Notes: generated from the sequence alone by a model not told the origin. DNA of 64,000 nucleotides from Bacillus sp. ISL-7 (GCF_018613065.1 NZ_JAGGQW010000014.1:30312-94311); one strand, 5' to 3'. Shown: positions 9,995 to 18,719, counted from the stretch's first letter. Numbers and translations are program-made.

Positions 9995-10595
9995 TCGACA
10001 TTCTTTTCGCCATTTCCCGGGAAAAAGTCCTTTTCTTAAAAGGGTTTATCCCGCAACTAATCAAACGTTTGGTTAGTAAGGAATGATCAGGTATCGTGTC
10101 GAAGCATAAGAGTTTCCCTAAGGAAATCCAAATATCGACTTGTTTTTTATCTTATTAGAGGTAAATTATCGCTCGGGTCGACAAAGGATTTTCACAATAA
10201 GTGGCTGAAACCCTTTATTTATATGGCTTCCTATCTAACTAATCAAACGATTGGTTAGTTTTTTTGAAGTGTGTAAATTCAACAACCTTTTTTCAGGATT
10301 TAGGAGTAAAAGGTTGAAAGGGAGGGCTATGCAACCTATTTAATTAAACGTTTGATTAGTTTACTGTTGGTCGAAGGGTGTAAATTTATAGGGAAATAAG
10401 GTGAATGGAAGGCTTAGCTGTCCCAGTTATCGACAAACTACTTATATGATTCCCGAGAGAAACTTTGATTTACCGGGGCTGATACCCGTTTTAATCAAAC
10501 GTTTGGTTAGTTCTATATTTGTGGGAAAATAGTCGAGGTATGGAAATGAACACAGGCTAGTATCCTTTTTTGAAAAATAGGTAAATTCAAAAAAC
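9995..10595. repeat. Gene-free array of four spaced modules, each ending in a 22-bp palindrome
   Basis: No plausible gene lies here. Four palindromes with the core AATCAAACG(T/A)TTG(G/A)TT lie at 10056-10077, 10238-10259, 10339-10360 (left arm degraded) and 10490-10511. A TCGACA box (TCAACA in module 3) starts 61, 60, 60 and 60 bp upstream of the palindromes, at 9995, 10178, 10279 and 10430. A second loose box resembling TCGAAGnGTGTAAATT follows each palindrome within about 20 bp. Sequence between the boxes is poorly conserved. Palindromes of this kind resemble operators of TetR-family repressors, but no regulator is adjacent. Confidence 0.75.
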
Positions 10596-10597
10596 AA

Positions 10598-10632
10598 AGA
10601 GAGTATCTAAAGCTTTCTTAGATACCCCCTTT
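10598..10632 (-). terminator. Terminator of the VOC gene
   Basis: Read on the minus strand, GGGGTATCTAA pairs with TTTAGATACTCTC, followed by TTTGTTTTTT. Confidence 0.8.
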
Positions 10633-10636
10633 GTAT

Positions 10637-11068
10637 TTAAAAGTCTATCATCGCACCTCGGTCATCAAAAATGGCTGAGGGATTCCAAGCGACTTCCCAA
10701 AGGTTATTTTCGGGATCGGCAAAATAGGCTGTCCGTCCGCCCCAGAAGGCATCACTTGGTTCTCTCAGTATGTTTGCCCCTGCACTGCGAATGCTTTCAA
10801 TCGTTGTGTCAACTTCTTCTGGCTGATCCACGTTAATAGCAAAGGTCACACCATGAAAGCCCCCAGGAGATTGTGTAAATTCAATGCCGGCATCCTTTGC
10901 TAACTCAGCAATCGGAAATAACGAAAGCAGGACCCCAGCCGTTTTAAAGACAGCGTATTGATCTGAGCTTAATTCTGTCTCCTCCCATCCCAGAGCTTGA
11001 TAAAATTTCCTAAGGACCGGTAAATCGTAGGCACCGATCGTAAGCAAACTAACTCTTTGTGGAACCAT
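10637..11068 (-). CDS. VOC (glyoxalase/bleomycin-resistance) family protein
   Basis: At 143 residues it is a single two-repeat VOC domain: the first half opens with VSLLTIGAYDLPVLRKFYQALGW, and the second half ends with GRTAYFADPENNLWEVAWNP, which carries the usual metal-ligand Glu. The substrate cannot be inferred. The ribosome binding site TGGAGGGATTTATT precedes the ATG. The gene is monocistronic, with its own terminator. Confidence 0.85.
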   Translation of the reverse strand: MVPQRVSLLTIGAYDLPVLRKFYQALGWEETELSSDQYAVFKTAGVLLSLFPIAELAKDAGIEFTQSPGGFHGVTFAINVDQPEEVDTTIESIRSAGANILREPSDAFWGGRTAYFADPENNLWEVAWNPSAIFDDRGAMIDF

Positions 11069-11234
11069 AAATAAATCCCTCCATAAAAATTATTATGTGT
11101 ACTCTTCTCCAAAAAATTAGTATTCTCCTCCTTAACTTGCGGATAGTAGATTTTAGGACTATTCGTAGTTTAATTCGGCAAATAAATGGTAAGATTTAAA
11201 CAAAGTGATGTTAAAAATAAAGCGAGGTGCACGG

Positions 11235-11774
11235 ATGACCATTTATATTGCGCTGTTACGAGGAATTAATGTTGGCAAGCATCACCGGATCAAAATGGCA
11301 GATTTAAAAAGTCTATTAGAAACAATGGGCCTAACCAAGGTGAAAACATATATTCAAAGTGGAAATGTTTTATTCGAAGCAAAAGACGAGGCGGAGCAAC
11401 TTAGTCAACGATTAGAGGATGAAATAAGTAAGACATTTGGTTTTCCTGTCCCTGTTATTTTAAGAACAGCTGAGGAATACGAACAGATTATCCGTGATTG
11501 CCCCTATTCTATCGATTCGCTTAAGGAAGGCGAGAGTATCCAACTAGCCTTTTTGGCGGAGGAACCCTCCCAAGCGAAAACGGAAATTTTACGCAGCTTC
11601 GAAAGCGAGCCGGACGAATGTTTTATAAAAGGGAAAGAAGTCTACCTTTTTCTACGGCAGAGCATCCTAGATTCAAAACTAGCATCACAGCTCACGAAAC
11701 TAGGTGTTCCAGCGACAGTACGTAACTGGAAGACTGTCATCAAACTATCGACGATTGTAGAAGCTTTGAAATAA
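11235..11774 (+). CDS. DUF1697 family protein
   Basis: The N-terminus IYIALLRGINVGKHHRIKM, then the MGLTKVKTYIQSGNVLFEA block and the C-terminal TVRNWKTVIKLS motif define DUF1697, a widespread soluble family of unknown function. I chose ATG at 11235, preceded by GCGAGGTG; upstream in-frame ATGs would place extra residues before the conserved MTIYIALLRG start. It lies alone, divergent from the VOC gene. Confidence 0.85.
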   Translation: MTIYIALLRGINVGKHHRIKMADLKSLLETMGLTKVKTYIQSGNVLFEAKDEAEQLSQRLEDEISKTFGFPVPVILRTAEEYEQIIRDCPYSIDSLKEGESIQLAFLAEEPSQAKTEILRSFESEPDECFIKGKEVYLFLRQSILDSKLASQLTKLGVPATVRNWKTVIKLSTIVEALK

Positions 11775-11777
11775 AAA

Positions 11778-11808
11778 AGCGCTCGGATTGATTGGATCCG
11801 AGCGATAA
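11778..11808 (-). terminator. Terminator between DUF1697 and the proline symporter
   Basis: The stem CGCTCGGAT/ATCCGAGCG is perfect. The T run lies on the minus-strand side, so it mainly serves the symporter gene. Confidence 0.85.
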
Positions 11809-11813
11809 TCATG

Positions 11814-13292
11814 TTATTCGTTTTTTAATAAACGAACGCTTTCATTAAATTCCTTTTCAATCGCATCATTTTTCTTATAAGTGATCAAGCTGACAACCAC
11901 CGCTACAATTAGATTGAAGACAAAGCCTGGAACAATTTCATAAAGCGTGTCACCAAGTCCAACATTCTTCCAAACGATAACGGTAACAGCGCCGACGATC
12001 ATCCCGAAAAGGGCTCCCCAATTCGTAATCTTTTTCCAGAATAAACTTAGCAGGATAACAGGACCGAAAGAAGCGCCGAAGCCTGCCCATGCATAGGCAA
12101 CAAGGTCTAAAATGGTGCTATTTTGCTTGAAAGCAAGTGCAGAAGCAATCACAGCAACAAGAAGAACCGCCATTCTTCCTAAGAAGACAAGTTGTTTATC
12201 TTTAGCGTTCTTGTTCATCACCATTTTGTATAAATCTTCAACAAGCGCACTAGAAGTTACAATTAATTGGGAAGAAATCGTACTCATAATCGCCGCAAGA
12301 ATGGCAGCTAAAGCAAATCCTGCGAATAGAGGGTGGAATAAAATCTGGCTTAATTCAATAAATACCGCTTCCGGATTCTTTAATACATGCTCAGGATGAT
12401 CATGAAAAAATGCAATCCCAATAAATCCTGTAAAAATTGTACCGATCAGTGAGATAATCATCCAGCCCATACCAATTCGACGAGCGCTTTTTGTTTCTTT
12501 GATCGTTTTAATTGCCATAAATCTTACAATAATATGCGGCTGTCCAAAGTAACCCAAGCCCCATGCCATTGCTGAAACAATTCCTAAAAAGGTTGTCCCT
12601 TTTAATAAGTCAAGTCTAGTAGGATCAATCGCTCGAATGGTTTCAAACGTTTCAGCGGGGCCACCCGTGTGAAAGATTCCGATTGCAGGAATAAGTGCTA
12701 GGGCAATCAGCATCATTAATCCTTGAATAAAGTCTGTATAACTTACAGCCAAGAACCCACCAAATAAGGTGTAGGCAACCACAACGCCGCCAACAATCAA
12801 GAGCCCAGTATGGTAACTCGTGCCAAACGAGCTCTCAAAAAAGACAGCCCCAGAAACCATTCCGGAAGAAACATAGAAAGTAAAGAATATAAGAATAACA
12901 ATACCTGAAACAATACGGAGTAGTTTGGTGTTGTCTTTAAAACGGTTTTCAAGATAGCTAGGAATCGTGATGGAGTCATTAGCAACTTGAGTATAAGAAC
13001 GCAAGCGAGGTGCAACTAGCAACCAGTTAAGATAGGCTCCAATCGTTAAACCGACCGCGATCCACGCATCTGCCAAACCGGTTACATAAATTCCCCCAGG
13101 TAAGCCCATTAAGAGCCAGCCGCTCATATCAGCAGCCCCTGCACTTAAAGCGGTTACAGCAGGTCCTAAAGATCTTCCCCCAAGCATGTAATCCGTAAGA
13201 TTGCTAGTCTTTCGATAAGAATACCAACCGATAAAGAGCATAGCGGCAATATAGATTCCAATCGAGAGTAGTTGTAGTGATTCGTTAGACAT
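11814..13292 (-). CDS. putP: Sodium/proline symporter (PutP/OpuE family)
   Basis: A 492-residue membrane transporter of the sodium:solute symporter family with about 13 helices. Features include LTDYMLGGRSLGPAVTALSAGAADMSGWL near the N-terminus (sodium and proline binding region), GLGYFGQPHIIVRFMAI, and IMSTISSQLIVTSSALVEDLY. In B. subtilis an opuE gene of this family lies directly upstream of gatCAB, which supports an osmoprotective proline uptake role; the nutritional PutP role is the alternative. The ribosome binding site GGGGAGGAAATATAT is strong. Confidence 0.92.
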   Translation of the reverse strand: MSNESLQLLSIGIYIAAMLFIGWYSYRKTSNLTDYMLGGRSLGPAVTALSAGAADMSGWLLMGLPGGIYVTGLADAWIAVGLTIGAYLNWLLVAPRLRSYTQVANDSITIPSYLENRFKDNTKLLRIVSGIVILIFFTFYVSSGMVSGAVFFESSFGTSYHTGLLIVGGVVVAYTLFGGFLAVSYTDFIQGLMMLIALALIPAIGIFHTGGPAETFETIRAIDPTRLDLLKGTTFLGIVSAMAWGLGYFGQPHIIVRFMAIKTIKETKSARRIGMGWMIISLIGTIFTGFIGIAFFHDHPEHVLKNPEAVFIELSQILFHPLFAGFALAAILAAIMSTISSQLIVTSSALVEDLYKMVMNKNAKDKQLVFLGRMAVLLVAVIASALAFKQNSTILDLVAYAWAGFGASFGPVILLSLFWKKITNWGALFGMIVGAVTVIVWKNVGLGDTLYEIVPGFVFNLIVAVVVSLITYKKNDAIEKEFNESVRLLKNE

Positions 13293-13518
13293 ATATTTCC
13301 TCCCCTGTTTTGTTATCGTAGAAAATACTTTTAATAATATTTCCTATATAAAAAATATTCTATCAACTTTAAAACTCTATTACTAGTGTAAAAATATGTT
13401 TTTATAAAGTAGGGAAAAATACTTGTAGTATAACATTGGTTAATCTGCTTAAGCAGTTCGATTGTAACGTGTACTTGAAACGACTATTATAGAAGCAAAT
13501 GGAAAGGGTGCTGTGTAA

Positions 13519-14073
13519 ATGGATTTAAATCAATGGTTTCAAAAAGGATTAACTGTCGATGGGTACATAAACGCGATGACCACCAATAAAGATGAAATGC
13601 TTACAATCTATAAGCAATTTACCTTAACGGACGAAGACAGAAATAAACTTGAGGCATTAAGACCGCAAAAATTACGAGCGATTGTCCTCTCAGAGGATTG
13701 GTGTGGAGATGCGATGCTGAATAACCCAATTTTGCTGCGAATAGCTGAGGCCGCCGGGATGGAAGTCCGTTTCGTGCTCCGCGATTCAAATCTGGAGTTA
13801 ATGGACCAATATTTAACCAATGGTACGTCGAGAGCCATTCCAATTTTTATTTTTATCAATGAAGAAGGCAATGAAGTAGGCGTATGGGGACCAAGAGCAC
13901 CTGAAATACAGGCATTTGTAATGGAAAAGCGTGCTGCCTTGCCAGATAAAGACGCTGAGGATTTCCAAGAGAAACAAATGGTAATGTTTAAGAGCTTTAA
14001 AGAAACCTATCAAACAGATGCGGCCATTTGGCAAACCGTAGCCAATAGTATCCTATTGACACTGTTAAAATAA
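13519..14073 (+). CDS. Thioredoxin-fold family protein
   Basis: The 184-residue soluble protein carries SEDWCGDAMLNNP, a thioredoxin-like active site with only one cysteine (WCGD rather than WCxxC), followed by the cis-proline region SRAIPIFIFINEEG. Such proteins are common in Bacillaceae and probably bind or exchange thiols, but the lack of the second cysteine makes a simple disulfide reductase unlikely. The ribosome binding site GGAAAGGGTG precedes ATG. It converges on plsY across a shared terminator. Confidence 0.82.
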   Translation: MDLNQWFQKGLTVDGYINAMTTNKDEMLTIYKQFTLTDEDRNKLEALRPQKLRAIVLSEDWCGDAMLNNPILLRIAEAAGMEVRFVLRDSNLELMDQYLTNGTSRAIPIFIFINEEGNEVGVWGPRAPEIQAFVMEKRAALPDKDAEDFQEKQMVMFKSFKETYQTDAAIWQTVANSILLTLLK

Positions 14074-14081
14074 CAAAGAGG

Positions 14082-14106
14082 ATCCCCTTGGCAAGGGGAT
14101 CCTTTT
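14082..14106. terminator. Bidirectional terminator between the thioredoxin-like gene and plsY
   Basis: The perfect stem GGATCCCCTT/AAGGGGATCC has a three-base loop; TTTTCTCG follows on the plus strand. Confidence 0.85.
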
Positions 14107-14116
14107 CTCGTCCATA

Positions 14117-14737
14117 TTAAATGCTGCTGTTCTTTGGAGGGATGCGGTCGTTCTGCAAACTTTTATCACTGATTTTTGGCTCAATTCCAAGAATGAAATT
14201 ACGGATGTTCGACCGGTGCAAATAAATTAAGAAAAAGGTAAATAAAAAAGAGATAAGTTCTAACTCAAAATTAGGAGAAACAAAGGCATATACGAGCATA
14301 CTTAGACCAACGGTGATGGAGCCGAAGAATACATACTTTGTTAAAAAAATAACCAAAAAGAAGGTAATATAGGCAATCACTAATAAAGGAAAATTGGCAA
14401 TCAACAGTGCTCCTGCAGTTGTAGCAATCGCCTTTCCCCCTCTAAAGCCTGCAAAAATTGGAAAGCAATGCCCAACAACAGCAGCGAATCCAAAGTAAAG
14501 GGGTTCCGCCTCAAGATTGAAGTAAATTGGCATGTAGGCTGCCAAAGCGCCCTTCGCAAGATCAATAAGCAGGACGAAAATAGCTGACTTTTTACCAAGA
14601 ACCCTCAATGTGTTGGTTGCACCAGGATTTTTGCTGCCATGATCCCGGATGTCTACACCAAAGACCAACCTGCCTACAATTAAGGCAGTGGGAACGCTTC
14701 CGATTAAGTAGGAAGCTAGAAGCAACAGCCAGAACAT
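14117..14737 (-). CDS. plsY: Acyl-phosphate:glycerol-3-phosphate acyltransferase
   Basis: PlsY is the membrane enzyme that starts phospholipid synthesis by transferring an acyl chain from acyl-phosphate to glycerol-3-phosphate. Five or more helices are visible, and the family motifs are SYLIGSVPTALIVGR, DIRDHGSKNPGATNTLRVLG and GFRGGKAIATTAG. ATG at 14737, after GAGGGATTGATACTT, is preferred over TTG at 14746. The C-terminus is polar and cytoplasmic. Transcription is monocistronic. Confidence 0.95.
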   Translation of the reverse strand: MFWLLLLASYLIGSVPTALIVGRLVFGVDIRDHGSKNPGATNTLRVLGKKSAIFVLLIDLAKGALAAYMPIYFNLEAEPLYFGFAAVVGHCFPIFAGFRGGKAIATTAGALLIANFPLLVIAYITFFLVIFLTKYVFFGSITVGLSMLVYAFVSPNFELELISFLFTFFLIYLHRSNIRNFILGIEPKISDKSLQNDRIPPKNSSI

Positions 14738-14857
14738 AAGTATCAATCCCTCATATATTATTTAAATAAATTCTCACATTATTTATAGATTCTATCACAC
14801 TTCAGTGGTATTATTTTGTTGAATTCTCACTATTAGTAAGAAAAGGGAGCGCTCAAC

Positions 14858-15640
14858 ATGAGACAAATTGATTTTGGTCAAGTTGCTAATAGCTATGCAA
14901 GCGCAAGAGAAGATATTCCCGTAACCTTAATGGATAGCCTCTATCTCCGCAATATTTTTTTTGAAGGAAAAAAAGTCGCTGATATCGGCTCGGGAACTGG
15001 TGTGTTAACAAGAAAAGTGGCCTTACGAAAAGCGGATGTTATTGGCATTGAGCCATCAAAGGAAATGCTAGAACAGGCAAAGGCTTTCAATCTTACGAAG
15101 AATTTTACCATTCCGTATCAACTGGGCAGTGCAGAAGATACAGGTCTAAAAGATTCACAGTTTGATATTGTCACAGTAATAAGGGCATGGCATTGGTTTG
15201 ATCGTCCTAAGGCAATCCAAGAAATGAAAAGAATATTAAAAGCAAAAGGGACGTTAATTGTTATTGATTCTGGTTTTCTATCAGGCACGCCTGCCGTTGA
15301 AAAAACCTTTGCAGTGCTAGCTAAATACGTTGAAGGCGGCTTATTGCCAGCAGGTTCGAAAGCAGAGTCCCAGATGCGGATGAACGGATTTCCCGTCGAG
15401 TGGTTTGCTGAATGGCAGACAAATGATTTCGAACTAAGAGATTTTTATAAGTTAAATTACAGGGTCAACTTTACAAAGCAGGAATGGATCGAGCGAATGG
15501 AGTCGATTTCATGGCTGGCAGGAATAGATGTAACAGTTCGAAAAGCGGCATTGGAGGAGTTAGCCAGTTCAATGCCAGATCAAGAATCCTTTGTCATTCC
15601 ACATGAATGTAATGTTTGTATTTTAAGAATTGGAGAGTAG
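14858..15640 (+). CDS. Class I SAM-dependent methyltransferase
   Basis: The 260-residue protein has the methyltransferase motif I VADIGSGTGVLTRKVA, motif II VIGIEPSKEML and a downstream FDIVTVIRAWHWFD block, typical of methyltransferase family 11. The substrate is unknown. The ribosome binding site is AAAGGGAGCG. No terminator separates it from the pentapeptide-repeat gene 86 bp downstream. Confidence 0.85.
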   Translation: MRQIDFGQVANSYASAREDIPVTLMDSLYLRNIFFEGKKVADIGSGTGVLTRKVALRKADVIGIEPSKEMLEQAKAFNLTKNFTIPYQLGSAEDTGLKDSQFDIVTVIRAWHWFDRPKAIQEMKRILKAKGTLIVIDSGFLSGTPAVEKTFAVLAKYVEGGLLPAGSKAESQMRMNGFPVEWFAEWQTNDFELRDFYKLNYRVNFTKQEWIERMESISWLAGIDVTVRKAALEELASSMPDQESFVIPHECNVCILRIGE

Positions 15641-15726
15641 ACCCTCTACTATTTACGTTATAATAACTTAAAAGATAAACTCATCACATGATGAAACAAC
15701 ATCGCCTTATGAAAAGGATGATCAAT

Positions 15727-16365
15727 TTGAGTCAGAAGCTTAAAATTCAACAGCCAAAAATTCCATCAAGTTTAACACCATTAGACTTTAACGATAGAGA
15801 AGATTCTTACATTAACATGGCAATCATCAGCGACTGTTCGATATCACAAGAGGAAATTGAAAAGCTAAGTTTTGAAGAGGTTGTTTTTAGAAATGTAACC
15901 TTTCTCGATGGATCGTTTCGCTATATACAATTAACAGATGTTTTATTTGATCGGTGCGATCTATCCAATGTGGATTTTACCGATGGAATTATCCACCGTG
16001 TCGAGTTTCGCGATTCAAAACTTTTAGGGTTAAATCTTGCTGATGCTGCACTTCGTAATGTCTTGTTTGAGAGCTGTAATCTGAATATGGGCTCGTTTGG
16101 ATATGCTGATTTGAAGGAAATGAGATTTGAAAATTGTTCCCTTCGCAATGCTGATTACTATGATGCCAAGTTTAAAAAAATTGAATTTAAAAATTGTGAT
16201 CTTGATGATGCGAATTTTACGGGAACCACTCTTAAAGGAGTGGACCTCAGCACCTGTAAATTTAACCGCTTAAATCTCTCGCTTGATAGTGTTGCAGGGT
16301 GCACGGTTTCTGCAGACCAGGCGTTAGGATTTGCGAGGCTATTAGGATTGGAAATTAAAGAATAA
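15727..16365 (+). CDS. Pentapeptide-repeat protein
   Basis: From about residue 55 the sequence follows the A(D/N)LxF-type five-residue period of a right-handed beta helix, for example CDLSNVDFTDGIIHRVEF and CDLDDANFTGTTLKGVDL. There are roughly 25 consecutive pentapeptides. TTG at 15727 follows AAAAGGATG at a good distance; ATGs at 15688, 15691 and 15709 are in frame but have no clear ribosome binding site. Some relatives (Qnr, MfpA) protect DNA gyrase, but nothing here shows that role. Confidence 0.82.
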   Translation: MSQKLKIQQPKIPSSLTPLDFNDREDSYINMAIISDCSISQEEIEKLSFEEVVFRNVTFLDGSFRYIQLTDVLFDRCDLSNVDFTDGIIHRVEFRDSKLLGLNLADAALRNVLFESCNLNMGSFGYADLKEMRFENCSLRNADYYDAKFKKIEFKNCDLDDANFTGTTLKGVDLSTCKFNRLNLSLDSVAGCTVSADQALGFARLLGLEIKE

Positions 16366-16382
16366 TCTACGATACATCTGCT

Positions 16383-16416
16383 AAAACCGTGCGGCCGCCT
16401 TCGCACGGTTTTTTCT
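16383..16416 (+). terminator. Intrinsic terminator after the pentapeptide-repeat gene
   Basis: The stem ACCGTGCG/CGCACGGT is followed by TTTTTT. Confidence 0.9.
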
Positions 16417-16555
16417 TGTGAAATTTTTCTGCCATGAAAATTAGCATGGTATGATAAAAAAGATTCGAAAAAATATTTTTTAAATTAGTGTAGGGTTTTT
16501 TCAATAACCTGTCGTCTATTAAAGTGAGTAACAACAAAGAAAGGGGGAGAGTACA

Positions 16556-17101
16556 ATTACCGATACAGCCTTAATAGAAAATGTGTTGGAAGGTAATGAT
16601 CATGCCTTTCGCCTTTTGGTTGAGAAGTACCGCAATGATGTGTTCCGGACCATCTTTGCTGTTCTTCGCGACCAAAAGGAAGCAGAAGACGCAGCACAGG
16701 AAGTATTTATGAAAATCTATACTTCTCTCCCCCAATACCAAAATCAAGGTTTCAAAACGTGGATGACGCGAATAGCTGTTAATCATGCGATAGATATCAA
16801 AAGAAAACAAGTGAGACGAAGAGAGGAATTGGCGGAGGAACTCGAGCTGCAGTTAGTAGGGACACCGAAGGATAGTGTTGAAAAAGAGATAATGGAAATT
16901 GACCGAAGAAGGCTCGTCAGGAAGAAGCTTGATGAACTGCCCGAAAATTACCGTGATGTGATTTATGGATTTTACATAGCGGAAAAAAGCTATAAGCAAA
17001 TGGCAGAAGAACAAAATGTACAGGTGAAAACGATTGAAACAAAGCTGTACCGGGCTCGCCATTGGATGAAAAAGAATTGGAAGGAGGACGATTTTTCATG
17101 A
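16556..17101 (+). CDS. ECF-type RNA polymerase sigma factor, apparent AUU start
   Basis: The protein has sigma region 2 (AFRLLVEKYRNDVFRTIFAV, then EAEDAAQEVFMKIY) and region 4 (LDELPENYRDVIYGFYIAE, YKQMAEEQNVQVKTIETKLYRARHWMKK). No ATG, GTG or TTG lies near the ribosome binding site AAGGGGGAG at 16541-16549. The codon at the right distance is ATT at 16556, giving TDTALIENVLEGNDHAF, a normal ECF N-terminus. The first conventional codon, GTG at 16583, is 33 bp from the site and would remove the start of region 2. The stop overlaps the next start (ATGA). It is the first gene of a five-gene operon with its probable anti-sigma partner. Confidence 0.88.
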   Translation: MTDTALIENVLEGNDHAFRLLVEKYRNDVFRTIFAVLRDQKEAEDAAQEVFMKIYTSLPQYQNQGFKTWMTRIAVNHAIDIKRKQVRRREELAEELELQLVGTPKDSVEKEIMEIDRRRLVRKKLDELPENYRDVIYGFYIAEKSYKQMAEEQNVQVKTIETKLYRARHWMKKNWKEDDFS

Positions 17102-17643
17102 AGCATTACACTTATGATGAGTGGTTGCAATACGTTAATGACGAAATCAATGAGAATTCAAGGCAGGAATTAGAAGACCATTTATACTCGTGCGACCAAT
17201 GTCTCAACCATTACTTAATGGCAATGGAAGCAAATGAATCATCGCTTCCAATTCTATCCGACATGAGCGAGTTTACCGATTTGGTCATGGCAGAGGTTTC
17301 GAAACAAAAAATCGTGGTGCCTGACACCGTTAGAAACCTTAACCCTATGTTAATGGTTCTTTCGGTGCCTGACACCAAAAATGACACCAAAAATGACGCC
17401 AAAACCAAAATGGAGAAAAAACCTTTTTATCAGCAAGCGGCATTCCATTATCTTCTGGCTGCAGCTGCGACGATTCTGTTGACCTTCACGGGTGCTTTTC
17501 AGTCGCTCGCTACGTATGCGAATTCGTTAGAAAGCCCGCAACCACAAGTTCAGAAAAAGAAGCATTCGGTCACAGAGGGTGTTATTAATAAAACTTTTGC
17601 ATGGATGGATTCACTAGAAAAAAAGGAGGCAGTTAAGAAATGA
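17098..17643 (+). CDS. Zinc-finger (HC2-like) putative anti-sigma factor
   Basis: The N-terminal ~45 residues (YDEWLQYVNDEI, then LEDHLYSCDQCLNHYL) form the HxxxCxxC zinc-finger pattern of anti-sigma factors such as RsiW. One transmembrane helix follows around residues 115-135 (YLLAAAATILLTFTGAF). Both ends are coupled: ATGA overlaps with the sigma gene and with the next gene. The linker between zinc finger and membrane contains two copies of the VPDT peptide, encoded by two copies of the genomic repeat GGTGCCTGACACC, then three KNDTKNDA-like units. By family it should hold the sigma factor at the membrane. Confidence 0.82.
   Translation: MKHYTYDEWLQYVNDEINENSRQELEDHLYSCDQCLNHYLMAMEANESSLPILSDMSEFTDLVMAEVSKQKIVVPDTVRNLNPMLMVLSVPDTKNDTKNDAKTKMEKKPFYQQAAFHYLLAAAATILLTFTGAFQSLATYANSLESPQPQVQKKKHSVTEGVINKTFAWMDSLEKKEAVKK
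17316..17376. repeat. Two GGTGCCTGACACC arms inside the anti-sigma gene
   Basis: The arms lie at 17316-17328 and 17364-17376 in the same orientation, 48 bp apart, and are followed by AATGACACC and AATGACGCC echoes. They are identical to one arm of the dispersed palindrome found at nine places in this window, but here they keep the reading frame. Confidence 0.85.
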
Positions 17644-18719
17644 AAAATCCGACAAAAGCATTGACCTTATCCTTATTTCCAGGCCTTGGTCATATATATT
17701 TCGGCAACATGTTTCGCGGAGTACTATATCTACTGACCGTAATGGGGTTGGCGTTCGTCACTGTTATTGGGTTAGTAACGAATAATGAGGAAGTTGGCAT
17801 TGTTACTTTTATGTTAGGACTATTCATTTACCTAATCAGTTTTATCGACATGGGTGTGCAGGTTTCTAAACATAAAAAAGCGCAGAAGACAGCGAACCTA
17901 GATGAACCGCAGCCACAGGCTTCCCAAGATTCAGAACGCTTCTATACTATCGTTTTGTCATTTATTCCGGGCCTTGGGCACTTCCAAATTGGATTGATGA
18001 ACAGGGGTTTAACACTTTTGGCAACGTTTTTGGGGCTTGGGGTCATGGTTACATTTGTAACTGCACTTTCCAACCGCGGCGAATTTATGGTCTTTATGGC
18101 AGCCCTGCCCATTATCTGGGTCTACGGATTCTTTGATGCGGTTCAACAGGTAAATAAAAAGCAGCGCGGTGAGGAGCTTGTCGACAGAACGATTTTTGAA
18201 GACTTTGAAATGCGCCGCGAGGACGGCAAAAAGAGTAAGTCGATTGCTACCTTTCTTTCGATCTTCCCAGGGGCTGGCCACCTCTACTTAGGCTTACAGC
18301 GCCGGGGCATCCAGTTAATGGCAGCGTTTCTTTTTTCTATCTATATTTTAGATATCTTACGGCTTGGAATCTTCTTGTTCTTAATCCCAATCATTTGGTT
18401 TTACAGCTTTTTCGATGCCATGCAAAAGGTTTCAAAGTACGGGGAAGAAACGGTGGAGGATGTTCCGATTATTGCTTATTTCCTTAATCATCAGAAATGG
18501 GTCGGCATTGGACTTGTTTTCATGGGACTCTACTATCTAATGATGAACGTCCTGCTTCCAGCTTTTTCACCGATGTTAAGCAGGCTAATTGATATCGATG
18601 TGATGTATTGGGTTCAAGGTTATTTTCAAACGGGACTTGTTTGTCTGCTGTTGATTGGCGGGGGAATTAAACTTCTATCTGGAAGTAAACAAAAGCAGGG
18701 GGCTGAGAAGCATGAGTAA
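17640..18719 (+). CDS. Polytopic membrane protein with three related repeats
   Basis: The 359-residue protein has about eight hydrophobic segments. A motif like SLFPGLGHIYFGNMFRGVLYL occurs three times, near residues 10, 100 and 205 (FIPGLGHFQIGLMNRG and IFPGAGHLYLGLQRRG), each followed by two helices and an F(D/I)xxxQV segment. This resembles TM2-type domains. The function is unknown. It is coupled by ATGA to the anti-sigma gene and overlaps the 31-residue gene downstream, so it is probably part of the envelope response run by this sigma factor. Confidence 0.8.
   Translation: MKNPTKALTLSLFPGLGHIYFGNMFRGVLYLLTVMGLAFVTVIGLVTNNEEVGIVTFMLGLFIYLISFIDMGVQVSKHKKAQKTANLDEPQPQASQDSERFYTIVLSFIPGLGHFQIGLMNRGLTLLATFLGLGVMVTFVTALSNRGEFMVFMAALPIIWVYGFFDAVQQVNKKQRGEELVDRTIFEDFEMRREDGKKSKSIATFLSIFPGAGHLYLGLQRRGIQLMAAFLFSIYILDILRLGIFLFLIPIIWFYSFFDAMQKVSKYGEETVEDVPIIAYFLNHQKWVGIGLVFMGLYYLMMNVLLPAFSPMLSRLIDIDVMYWVQGYFQTGLVCLLLIGGGIKLLSGSKQKQGAEKHE

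Noticed and set aside
9995..10511. Possible CRISPR array
   Set aside because: Repeats are short palindromes at irregular distances (182, 101, 151 bp) and no cas genes are present.
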